From contig RCTD01000017.1 in assembly GCA_014898415.1 (NCBI GenBank), positions 1,177,001-1,241,000 on the forward strand: a DNA stretch of 64,000 bases, given 5' to 3'. This document shows positions 12,272-22,797 of this stretch, one piece after another (positions within the stretch are counted from its first letter, which is position 1; every line of letters begins with the position of its first letter). The notes beneath the pieces were generated by a model, which was not told where the DNA came from, did no database searches, and saw nothing but the letters and a program-made list of their open reading frames with translations. Position numbers and translations under genes: made by a program. The DNA is from Stromatinia cepivora (Eukaryota; Ascomycota; Leotiomycetes; Helotiales; Sclerotiniaceae).

Positions 12272-13858
12272 TTCAGCAAAATCACCATAACCTCTCCTTG
12301 ATCTTATGCGAATTATGGAATGTCAAGATTGGCGTGTGGTGTTTCTTTTTGCCTATTGTCGATGATACCAACTTAACGAAATCTTTCCTCTACCCCTAGT
12401 GCAGCACATTGATCTCAATGGAAATTTGTTGGCATTCTCTCGCATCAGACTGCTACTGACATTCCAGTATCCACCTCTATTGATGGATTGTACTACCACG
12501 AAAATATGCGCTTCCTTTCTTGCATTTCTTTTCACGTCCAGGATCCTCAAAATATCACCAAAAAAATATTCGGTTAGACGCATGGATGTCGCGTCGCCAC
12601 ATTAATGTCAAAATAATAACCCACGTTTCGCTTTCCGCCCTTCCAGCTGCTTCAATTGAGAATATCAATTTTAGACTCGGACACGCAAAAACATGAAGCT
12701 TGACTTCTATTTCACGAATGATAACACGCTCATGGAAAGGGGGAAATTCTAAGGCATGAATTTCAACGGAGTGTTTGGAGTAGATATGAAAGCTAGATTC
12801 TTTCACGCCAGGTTTTCCCCTCTGCTCATGCAAGAGCAAAATTTAGAAGCTGGTGTTTGCCATGCATGTTCATGCATTATCGCTTCTCTTTTTCCCACCC
12901 ACTATCGGTCAGATATCTATATAGCGCGCAGATGGCAGCATAATCTAGCTTTTGCTGATGAGACGAAAACTTCGAGAGCGGAATAAAAAGTTCATGATTC
13001 TTAAAAATAATCTATTTGTTTTGCTTTTCTCATGAAATGATATGATGTGATGTTGCTGTGCAGTAAATCATGATGTGGTGATGCATCATGCAGAAGGAAA
13101 AAAAAACTCTTATCTTTGTATCTCTCTATCTTATCATGCAATCAGTACTTTTCGTCCCGGTATAAAACGGGACGCGCCCCATAATGATCGACCAAAGACC
13201 AAAGCGGTGAAGGTTTCCCAAGAGATTATTAACTAAGCCATCGTCATATGACCTAATGCTATGACTTTAAATGTTTTGGTCAGAGTAATGTCTCAAAGAA
13301 GATATAAATTTAAACTTAAAAGGAGAAAATTTCGCACGAGAATAACCACCAATGGAAATGTAATAAATAGAAGAGCATTGGGCATCTAGGTAGGGTAGCT
13401 AGATTGGGGCGTTCGAATTATTTGGATACTGGTATTTCGTGCCAAAAGGAAAGAGAAGTAAGTACCTAGGGATGTCCAATTTGATGAAAATTTGAGGTGG
13501 TCCCGGTGACCCCAAAAAGGTTCAAATTAAGGAAAGAGGTTGTGCAGATACTTAATAAGCATTATGAGCATTATGATTTAATCGCTAACATCAATAGATA
13601 CCTAGGTAGGTTACTTATTGAGTCTCCTTCGATGAGTTCAGTGTCTCGTTAATCTTTCTCTTCATATATGTAGTTTAGCATTTTTCGAAGTCCCTTTAAC
13701 ATGTGTGTAGAAAATAATACTTACCTAGTAGTCATCGACATTTATGAAGCTTAAATAGAAGTGACGTTTGTGACGCGAGAAAGAACCACTTTAAAGCCGT
13801 GTATCTTCAGTCGCGTCTTCCCAACATCGACCGCGTCTATCTACCAAGGAAAAATGCC
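12272..13858. other. Intergenic region upstream of PMS1
   Basis: areB 3' flank and PMS1 promoter. ORFs at 12353-12986 overlap on both strands and lack motifs. Two signals stand out and are listed separately: a 7-bp inverted repeat around TATAAAA (13153-13174) and three ACGCG/CGCGT cores within 90 bp of the PMS1 start. Confidence 0.45.
13773..13836 (+). promoter_or_regulatory. Three MCB-like CGCG cores before PMS1
   Basis: ACGCG at 13773-13777 and CGCGT at 13812-13816 and 13832-13836 lie 23-86 bp before the PMS1 ATG at 13859. They match the core of the MluI cell-cycle box (ACGCGT) bound by MBF in yeasts, where DNA replication and repair genes peak in late G1. None is the full hexamer, so the regulatory role is inferred. 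Confidence 0.35.
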
Positions 13859-16800
13859 ATGGCTACCATAAAACCTATTGAAGGCCGGACGGTGAGAAAT
13901 TTTATGAGATCTAATCTTGATATACAGGACTAATCATCTCTGTATTCACAGATCCACCAGATCCAGTCTGGCCAAGTGATTGTTGATTTATGTTCAGTGG
14001 TGAAAGAACTGGTGGAGAATAGCCTGGATGCTGGAGCAACGAGCATCGGTAAGACGATCTACCCTTACGTTACCTGGAAGTCATTTGCTAAGGGCCAAAT
14101 AGATGTGCGTTTTAAGAATCAAGGGCTCGAAGCAATAGAGGTTCAGGATAATGGTGGCGGGATTTCACCGCACAACTACGATACCTTAGCACTCAAACAT
14201 CATACCTCGAAATTGTCCACATACAACGACCTGACGACCCTTCAAACGTTTGGCTTTCGTGGTGAAGCCCTGTCCTCACTCTGCGCTCTCTCGAACTTCT
14301 CCGTCATTACATGTTTGCCAGAAAATGCGCCGAAAGGTACGAAGCTCGAATTCGAGATATCGGGGAAGTTAAAAGGCAGATCCGTTGTGGCCGCGCAGAA
14401 AGGGACTACAGTAATTGTAGAGAATTTATTCAACAATCTGCCAGTGAGACGACGCGAGCTGGAGAAGAACATCAAACGAGAATGGGGCAAGGTTACAGGT
14501 GTTTTGGGACAATATGCTTGTATACAAACGGGTATCAAGTTTACTGTTTCTCAGCAGGCGGCCAAGGGCAAAAAGACAACGATTTTCTCTACAAAAGGAA
14601 ATCCCACTACTAGAGAGAACATCGTTAATGTTTTCGGTGCGAAAACTCTCACGCAGTTAATTTCAATGGATTTACGTCTAGAATTGGAGCCTACGAGCGG
14701 CCCTAGTCAGAGGTGGAGTACACAAAATGATGGTGGTACTAAAGATATCCGAATAATTGGCCATATCTCTCGTCCAGCTTCAGGAGAAGGACGTCAGACT
14801 CCTGATAGACAGATGTTCTTCGTGAATGCAAGGCCTTGTGGACTACCCCAAGTGGCAAAGGCTTTCAACGAAGTCTACAAGTCATACAATGGATGGGGAA
14901 GCACTCAATCCCCATTCATATTCGCTAATATCGAATTAGACACTCATCTGTATGATGTCAATGTCAGTCCTGATAAACGTACAATCCTACTACATGATCA
15001 GAGTCGTATGTTGGAGAATTTGAAGACGACTCTCGCTGAGCTCTTTGAAGGCCAGGACCATACAATGCCGGTATCTCAGTTATCAGCACAGAAACAACCA
15101 CAGTATAAGCAATTGACGATTGATCGAGAGGCTGCTAGTGCATCTGAAACTTTGCAACGGCGCCCTCAAGCATCTGATCCATCTGTCGAGGAGGAAGATG
15201 ATGAGGAAGAACAAGCTTCGCAAGCCGTCTCGAAATTTAGACGACCCAGTAAATCTCAAAATACAGATAGTGAGAAATCTAACGTGCAATCTAATTCAAA
15301 AGCGAAACGTGCTTCCATATCGCGAGATTCATTGGCCCGAGATGGCGATCCTATTAGCTTAATTTCGAATTGGGTCGGTCGTAAATCGGAGGATCGAAGC
15401 GACCAAGGGCCTGCAGTTCCCCAGCCTGAGCAAGATGTTCGTCAAGATTTGTCGAGGGAAAAGCAGAGACTGACTTCCAAGTTTGGCAAGGAGGCTGCCC
15501 AGGTTGAGGAGGCTGAAGATGATCTTGTAAGCCCTGAAAGCTCGATTGCAACTACTCAAGACTCTCAACCGGCACCGACATATAGACCTCCTCGACACGT
15601 TGCTGATTTCAATAACCGCATGGCAGAGGCTAGTGTCTCCAGGGAAGCATCAAAAATAGTAGAAGCTCCAGGAGATACGCTTAGTCTGTCTGAGTCAGAA
15701 CAGCCCATTCCTCACCTTTTATCACCATCTCCAATGTCCACTCCAGGAGTACTGAGCTCGCTTGAAGGTAGTAGACCACGACGTTCTCAACAGGAAATGG
15801 CCACAATCACAATTGGTGATCACACTGTGACTAGTTCTATTGGAACACCTGCTCCGAAAAGATTGAAGGTTGATGGCACTCCTGCTACCTTGCGTAAAGG
15901 TAGAGAGCTGCAGCGAAATGCAACTATGCCCTCTTTTGGGAACCGGCTTATCAGGCGGTTTGGCGCACCTGGAACTCAAGCCTCAGGAGCCAGTGGTGAT
16001 ACAGATATGGTAGGCATAGAGGAGCCAGAATCTACGTTGGAAACAGCTGGACCTGATTCCCCGGGCGCTTCTGATGCCAATTCATTGACTAATTTCCAAG
16101 ATGCAGGGGTCGATGAAGATTCGCCAGTGGCACCTTTGATAAATGAGGAAGCATTTGTATCATCAACAGTTCCTCCAGCCAATGATGCGGATGGTGATGA
16201 GGGATACGGAGATTACATAGATGAGAAGGAGAAGAAGATTCGGGATGAAGCGAAAGTTCAAGAGATGATTGAAGAGGCTGAAAGAATGGCTGCGCTACCA
16301 TCCCAAGAAAATACTTCTCGTGCAAAATTACTTCTAAAGGGTGGCGCGAAGAGGAAGGAATCAACATTCAACCTGACACAGACAATTGACACTACTGTCC
16401 TTGATATTAACCAACAATTTCAATCTTTGAATGATGCACTTTCTCGATACACAAATCAAACTACCTCTAATTCTCAAGACGATGCTCTCGATTCTGCCGG
16501 CGCAGAAGAGCGACTCTCCCTCACAATTTCGAAAAGTGATTTTGCTAAGATGAAAATCATTGGTCAATTCAATCTCGGCTTCATCCTCGCGTCCAAAGCC
16601 CCTGAGCCAACAACCGAAAATGGTGGAATGCAAACAGCAGATAATGTCTTTATCATTGATCAACATTCATCAGACGAGAAATACAATTTTGAACGTCTGC
16701 AAGCTACGACTATAGTACAATCGCAACGATTAGTTTACCCTAAAACTCTTTCCCTAACGGCACTCGAAGAAGAAATCGTAGCTGAGAACCTCGATATACT

Positions 16801-17236
16801 GGAACAAAATGGATTCATCCTAACTATCGACCACTCATCTCGAGATGTGGGAGGAAGATGCCAGCTTGTATCCCTCCCTGTTTCACGGGAAACGACCTTT
16901 TCAATCAACGATCTAGAGGAGCTAATCGCACTATTAGCGGAAAGTGGAGGGAGAGGAGGCATGGTGCGACCGAGCAAAGTAAGGAAAATGTTTGCGATGA
17001 GAGCTTGTAGGAGTAGTATTATGATTGGAAAGACGTTGACGAGGGGACAAATGGAGAAGGTGATGAGACATATGGGGGAAATTGATCAGCCGTGGAATTG
17101 TCCGCACGGAAGACCCACTATGAGACATCTTTGTGGATTGGGTTTGTGGGATGGGGAGGGGGAGGGGTGGAAGGGGGATTTGGGTGCGGAGACGGATTGG
17201 GGTGGGTATATTGGGAGGAAAAGAGGGGTGGTGTAG
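13859..17236 (+). CDS. PMS1: PMS1, MutL-family mismatch repair endonuclease
   Basis: MutL-alpha subunit that partners MLH1 and nicks DNA after mismatch recognition. Exons 13859-13891, 13952-14048 and 14103-17236 give 1087 aa. The start is the second ATG (MATIKPIEGRT), because the ATG at 13854 meets a stop after five codons. The intron 14049-14102 is exactly 54 bp, GTAAGA..ATAG, with no stop in frame, so unspliced reading would insert 18 residues into the ATPase domain. GHKL ATPase motifs: KELVENSLDAGAT, DNGGGI, and GFRGEAL (from residue 94). The central 400 residues are a low-complexity linker. The C-terminal endonuclease motif reads DQHSSDEKYNFE from residue 896, where the family has DQHA; ACRSSIMIG and CPHGRP (from 1043) complete the metal site. 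The C-terminal tail after CPHGRPTMRHL is Gly/Trp-rich and extends about 40 residues. Confidence 0.97.
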
Positions 17237-17581
17237 ATGAAGGGATTGGAGGCAATTGTTTTATATGGTGTTATATGGTATGGTGTTAAGGAAAGGGAAG
17301 GGAAGGAAAGGATCTTTTGGGAGTTCAGTACAACATATTTTGTTATTACATGAGATGTCATATTTGAGCGTACAACCACTTTGCTAGTTACGAGGAGTTA
17401 GACGACTAAAATTCACTTTCATATATTGCATGTATATCAATTAGATATTAGACGAGAAACGAAGTTAGTTAGTTGGTAAATTCAATGGATTTATTTCCTA
17501 GTGATGTAAGATCTTACAACACCATATGCGAATATCTTTATATCTGGAAATTTTATCGGGAGGGAGATGGGATGGGGGGAT

Positions 17582-17636
17582 GGAAGGGGAAGGGGAAGGG
17601 GAAGGGGAAGGGGAAGGGGAAGGGGAAGGGGAAGGG
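17582..17636 (+). repeat. (GGGGAA)n tandem tract
   Basis: About nine units of the hexamer GGGGAA, all G runs on the plus strand, 350 bp after the PMS1 stop codon. Runs of four G every six bases could fold as a G-quadruplex. Confidence 0.9.
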
Positions 17637-18137
17637 CTGTAGTACAGAGAGGATGGTAGTGAAGGGGTGTTATTGTTGGTGGGGAGGAGGGGGTAGGGAG
17701 GACGGAGTAGGGGGGAGAGATGTCGTGGAAGGAGAAGAATAAACTCCTCCGAGGATCGGTAGGAATTAGGAAGATGAAGTTTCTATTTAGTATATAGGAG
17801 GTAGTAGGTGGGAGGAGGGAGGAGGATTAATGGCAATGAGAGGCTGCGAGGTCGCAGTTGGTTTTTTTTGCGGGGTGGAGTTTTGGACTCCGGTTTGAGT
17901 TTTGAGGGATGAGATGGGAACCGATATAGGGCGAGTGATGCTTGAACCCCCATAAACGGATAGTGTCGGGCATTCATGTTAGTGAAAGGGGAAGGAGGTT
18001 ATTACTAGGTAAGATTACGTTGTAGGTACCTACCTAGTAAGAAATGAAGGGCGATCGTGAACGGGGTATCGGCTGTGGGGAGCTCCCGTGAGCTAGGATT
18101 GGATTGATTTGGTTTAGGCACTGCGGGAGGATCAGAT

Positions 18138-18153
18138 CCGATATCGATATCGG
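18138..18153. repeat. Perfect 16-bp palindrome
   Basis: CCGATATCGATATCGG is fully self-complementary. It lies about 770 bp before LEU1. Such a symmetrical CCG..CGG site resembles targets of Zn2Cys6 factors, which is inference only. Confidence 0.4.
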
Positions 18154-18924
18154 GTGATTTATTTGATAGCATTTCTGGTTCTTGGATACCTATCTACGAG
18201 TAGATATTGTACTGAGTTATTGTTGGATAGAGTATGGGTTTTGAAGTATATTGTTTAACCAACAGAAGATATAAGATAATAGATATGGATATTGTTGGAG
18301 GTCACTTCTATATTCTTCCGATGATGAATTATTACCTAGGAATTGGCTCTTAGTTGAGTCATTGGAATACTACGGAGTAGATGTACGATATAAATGAATT
18401 CACCGCCTTTGATAATGAGCGATGATGTTTATTAGTCAATCAAATCTCTGATCTAATTGGTCAATATCACTCTTAACACAATACGAAAGCTTGCTTTTTA
18501 GATTCAAGTGGATCATTCCATAGCCGTTTGCATGACATCTGGGATTTCCTAGTGGGGATGACAAAACATTGAACAAGGCAAAGAAATGGCAGAAAGGTAA
18601 TACCTGCCTTTTAATTGGCCACGAGATCTGCACCGCCGGAGATCATTTTGGAGACTCTTCCCGATATCGGCTCAAATTGTCTTTGAATTGAGCATCATAA
18701 AACAAATTCCACCCCGCACTCTCTCGAAGATATTCTTCTACTATTGTAAATCTTTTCAAACCCTTTTTATTCCTTTTCAAAAGTTTCTGGAGAGTTTCGT
18801 TTTTCGTTGAATTTGTACTTTTGGTGGTCAATAGCGATTCGACAGCAAGATCAAGCAAGATACACACCCATTATTAGAAATCAGATATACGGAAAGGAAC
18901 TTGTCATTCATTCATTCATTCAAT

Positions 18925-21409
18925 ATGCCTACTGCTGAAGGTAGACCACAAACTCTCTACGATAAGGTTCTTCAGGACCATATCGTAGATGAGAGAATGG
19001 ATGGTACTATCTTACTTTATATCGGTATGTTAAATTCAGAATAGTCAATGGGGACAACTACTAATTCTTGATATAGACAGACATTTAGTACATGAAGTTA
19101 CTTCACCGGTATGTTTCTCTTGCATTTTCATCGAGTCAAATTCCTAACCAGTTTTTATAGCAAGCTTTCGAGGGGTTGAAAAATGCGGGTAGAAAAGTTC
19201 GAAGACCAGATTGTACTCTTGCAACCACTGATCATGTAAGTTCCTGGTTCATCAAATTCAATAGATTGTGATCTAATACCATTTCTAGAACGTCCCAACC
19301 AGCTCCCGAAAATCCCTCAAAAATATCGAAACTTTCGTCGAGGAAGAAGATTCTAGGCTTCAATGTATGACTCTCGAAGATAACGTCAAGGATTTTGGAA
19401 TTACATACTTTGGTCTCGGTGATAAGCGTCAAGGAATTGTGCATATCATTGGTCCTGAACAGGGTTTCACTCTTCCGGGTACCACTGTTGTTTGTGGTGA
19501 CAGTCACACCTCTACACATGGTGCTTTCGGATCTTTGGCTTTCGGAATTGGCACTAGTGAAGTTGAGCATGTACTTGCTACACAGACTTTAATCACCAAA
19601 CGAAGCAAGAATATGAGAATTCAGATAGACGGCGAGCTCGCACCGGGTGTTACTGCAAAGGATGTCGTCTTACACGCGATTGGAAGAATTGGTACAGCTG
19701 GTGGTACTGGTGCGGTTATCGAATTTTGTGGTTCGGTTATTAGAAGTTTGAGTATGGAAGGTAGAATGTCTATTTGTAATATGTCTATCGAGGGTGGTGC
19801 GAGAGCGGGTATGATCGCACCAGATGAGATCACATTCGAATATCTCAAGGATAGACCACTTGCACCAAAGTATGGTTCTGAGGAATGGAATAGAGCCACA
19901 AAATACTGGGAGAGTTTACAATCCGACGAAAACGCCAAGTACGATATTGATGTCTCCATCGATGCGAAGGACGTTGCTCCAACAGTTACTTGGGGTACTA
20001 GTCCGGAAGATGTCGTTCCAATCACTGGTTCCGTACCAGATCCAGAATCTTACACCGACAAAGGAAAGAAGGAGAATGCTATTAAGATGTTGAATTATAT
20101 GGGACTTACTGCCGGAACCCCAATGGAGGAGATTGTTTTGGACAAGGTTTTCATTGGTTCATGCACAAACGCAAGAATTGAGGATCTCCGAGCTGCAGCT
20201 GGTATTGTCAAGGGTAAAAAGATTGCTGCCAATATTAAGCGAGCAATGGTTGTTCCAGGTTCCGGTCTTGTCAAGAGTATGGCAGAAGATGAAGGTCTTG
20301 ACAAGATCTTCACTGATGCTGGTTTTGAGTGGAGAGAAGCTGGTTGCAGTATGTGCCTCGGCATGAATCCTGATATTTTGGCACCAAAAGAGCGATGCGC
20401 AAGTACCAGTAACAGAAATTTTGAGGGTCGTCAAGGTGCTGGAAGTCGTACTCATTTAGTCTCACCGGCTTCGGCGGCAGCTTCTGCTATTGTTGGTAAG
20501 CTTGCAGATGTGAGAAAGTTTACCGAGGGAAGCAGTCCAGCGCCGAAGAAGGCATCGCCGACTAGCTATCAAGGCAAGGCACATGTTGATGAGCGTGTTG
20601 AGACAGATGATGATGAGCGAGAGATTATTTGTGATCAACCAGAAGATAACTCCCCACATACCAACACAATTGCTGCACACTCTAGTGCCGGTCTTCCAAA
20701 ATTCGAAATCTACAAGGGAATTGCAGCACCATTAGACAGAGCTAATGCCGATACCGACGCCATCATTCCTAAGCAATTTTTAAAGACCATTAAACGAACT
20801 GGTCTTGGATCTGCTCTCTTCTACGCTCTTCGCTTCAATGAAGATGGAACTGAGAAGCCCGAATTCGTCCTCAACCAAGAGCCATACAGAGCTGCCAAGG
20901 TTCTTGTTGTTACTGGTCCTAATTTCGGATGTGGAAGTTCTCGTGAACATGCTCCATGGGCACTTCTCGATTTCGGTATCAAGTGCATCATCGCCCCTTC
21001 ATTCGCCGATATCTTCTTCAACAACACTTTCAAGAATGGTATGCTTCCGATCCCTATCACCAACCAAGCCGATCTCGACGCCATTGCAGCAGAAGCATAT
21101 GCGGGTAAGGAAATCGAAATTGATCTTCCAAATCAAGTCATCAACGATGCATCAGGAAAGAAGATTTGCAGTTTTGAAGTCGAGGAATTCAGAAAACATT
21201 GCTTAATCAATGGGCTTGATGATATTGGATTGACTCTTCAAATGGAAGATAAGATCTCCGCTTTCGAAAAGAAGATGACAAAAGAGACACCATGGTTAGA
21301 TGGAACTGGATACTTGAAGCGAGGCAAGAATGGAAAGTTGGCCGTCAAGCCAGCACCAGTACCAAAAACAAATCGTGGTGAAGAAATCAAGGAACCTCTT
21401 GATTGGTAA
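18925..21409 (+). CDS. LEU1: 3-isopropylmalate dehydratase (alpha-IPM isomerase)
   Basis: Cytosolic aconitase-family enzyme of leucine synthesis, converting 2-isopropylmalate to 3-isopropylmalate; needs a 4Fe-4S cluster. Four exons: 18925-19024, 19077-19108, 19161-19235 and 19289-21409, 775 aa, the usual length of fungal Leu1. The three 52-53 bp introns are all in the first 370 bp and join in phase. Cluster ligands are Cys361 ([10 protein letters not shown]), Cys422 and Cys425 ([12 protein letters not shown]). [12 protein letters not shown] is the conserved large-domain block, and the region after about 530 is the fused LeuD-like swivel domain ([27 protein letters not shown]). The linker between halves is acidic and variable. 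No mitochondrial leader is visible. Confidence 0.97.
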
Positions 21410-22797
21410 ATTTCCTTCGGATGGTTTAAGGGAGGCCTGGTGTTTCTTGCTTTTTTCTTCTTCTTATTTACGGAGTTTAACTTTCCAGAGCTCGTTTTTT
21501 TGCTGGGAGCGATAACATACATATCCTAGTGTTGCGCAAAGGGTTGCATAGTGTTGGCTTTTCGAAATATTTCTTTTCTTACAGGGATTGTCAATTTGAC
21601 ACAAAGTACGAGGTATGAAGTGAATGATGATACAAGGGAAAGATAAATAAAAGAAAAATGGTGATTTTTGCGATGGATGGGACGGGATGGATGAAAATAA
21701 TGGGTGATATTGTGTGTTATGATATCTAGAGAGCTTTACTGGCATATATTTGGAAGTGCTTGAGTAGTAGCTAAAGATGTGAAGATGATGGTATACCTAG
21801 ATAGTTTAGTCAAATGAAACGAGATAAAAATTTATGTTAATTGATTCATTCGTACATGTAAGACTTATGTTTCATTCATTAAAGTATTAACTTATTGACT
21901 TATTCCTTCGTTGGTGTATATGCGGCTGGTCCCCTCCCCTCCCCCCCCCAAACCCTCATTCATCCATTCATCCATTCTTTCAATCATTCATATATACAAT
22001 ACCAATACCAAACTATCCTACAACCCCAACTATCCTACAACCCCAACTTTCCTAAATTGAATACAATCCCCTCCTTTCTTTCCCTTTCCCTTTCTTCCCT
22101 CATCCTTCACTTCCCTTTCCCGGATTCTGATTCTGATTCTGATTCTAATTATAATGAAATTTGAATTAGAGAGAGAGAGAGAGGTGTACTTTTGTGTTTT
22201 GTGTTTTTCTATAGCATATCATCATATCGTCATATCAACTCTGTATTAAGAATTTATACCCCGATGCCTAGACTCCAGAACCTAGGCGATGCAATTGTTT
22301 GGGTTACTCTGGGTTGCTTTGGGTTTGTGGTTTGTGGTTTGTGGGTGGTGGGTAGTGGGTAGTGGGTGGTCTTTCGTATCGTGTGGTATCGTATGGTATG
22401 GTGTTGTAGAGAGGGAGGCTGGGGTGGGGTGGGGTTGGAGGGTTGATGGTGATGGAAATGGAAATGGAAATGTAGGTGGTTATAGAAGAGAGGATTTCTT
22501 TGCGTGGCGTGTGTATTTGTGTTATAGTGTGGTGTGTGTATGATCATGCTATGATATATATCATTAGCGGGTGATGTTTGGTGAAGGATGATCGGAAGGG
22601 ATGAACTCTGGATGGGTGTGGATGGGTGAGTGTAGATATGGCTAGGCTAGATTTAGGATCTGTGATATATATCTAGATGATTGGTATTTGGATTGAGATT
22701 TTGATGGCTTGCGAGCTGAAAGTTGAGCCCAGTCTAGTTGTTGATGTTGGGTTTGATGCAGGTAGCTGTATTTGTGGTTGAAGGAGATAACTTCTTC
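21410..22797. other. Convergent low-complexity intergenic region
   Basis: Between LEU1 (+) and KRE6 (-). Contains GATTCT x4 (22123-22146), a short (GA)n run (22166-22182), a direct duplication of an 18-bp unit near 22012-22047 and G/T-rich stretches at 22310-22450. ORFs here are composed of these repeats and are not supported. Confidence 0.5.
22123..22146. repeat. (GATTCT)4 microsatellite
   Basis: Four perfect GATTCT units in the LEU1-KRE6 convergent region. Confidence 0.85.

Larger units (their letters stand above)
17237..18924. other. Intergenic region between PMS1 and LEU1
   Basis: About 1.7 kb holding the PMS1 3' end and LEU1 promoter. It contains a G-rich hexamer tract (17582-17636), a perfect 16-bp palindrome (18138-18153) and a (CATT)n run just before the LEU1 start. 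A 74-codon ORF on the minus strand (18643-18867) has no motif and no conserved neighbour; I do not call it a gene. Confidence 0.45.

Noticed and set aside
18643..18867. 74-codon minus-strand ORF upstream of LEU1 as a small gene
   Set aside because: No motif, no signal peptide and no intron-joined extension; it lies in the LEU1 promoter/5' UTR region.
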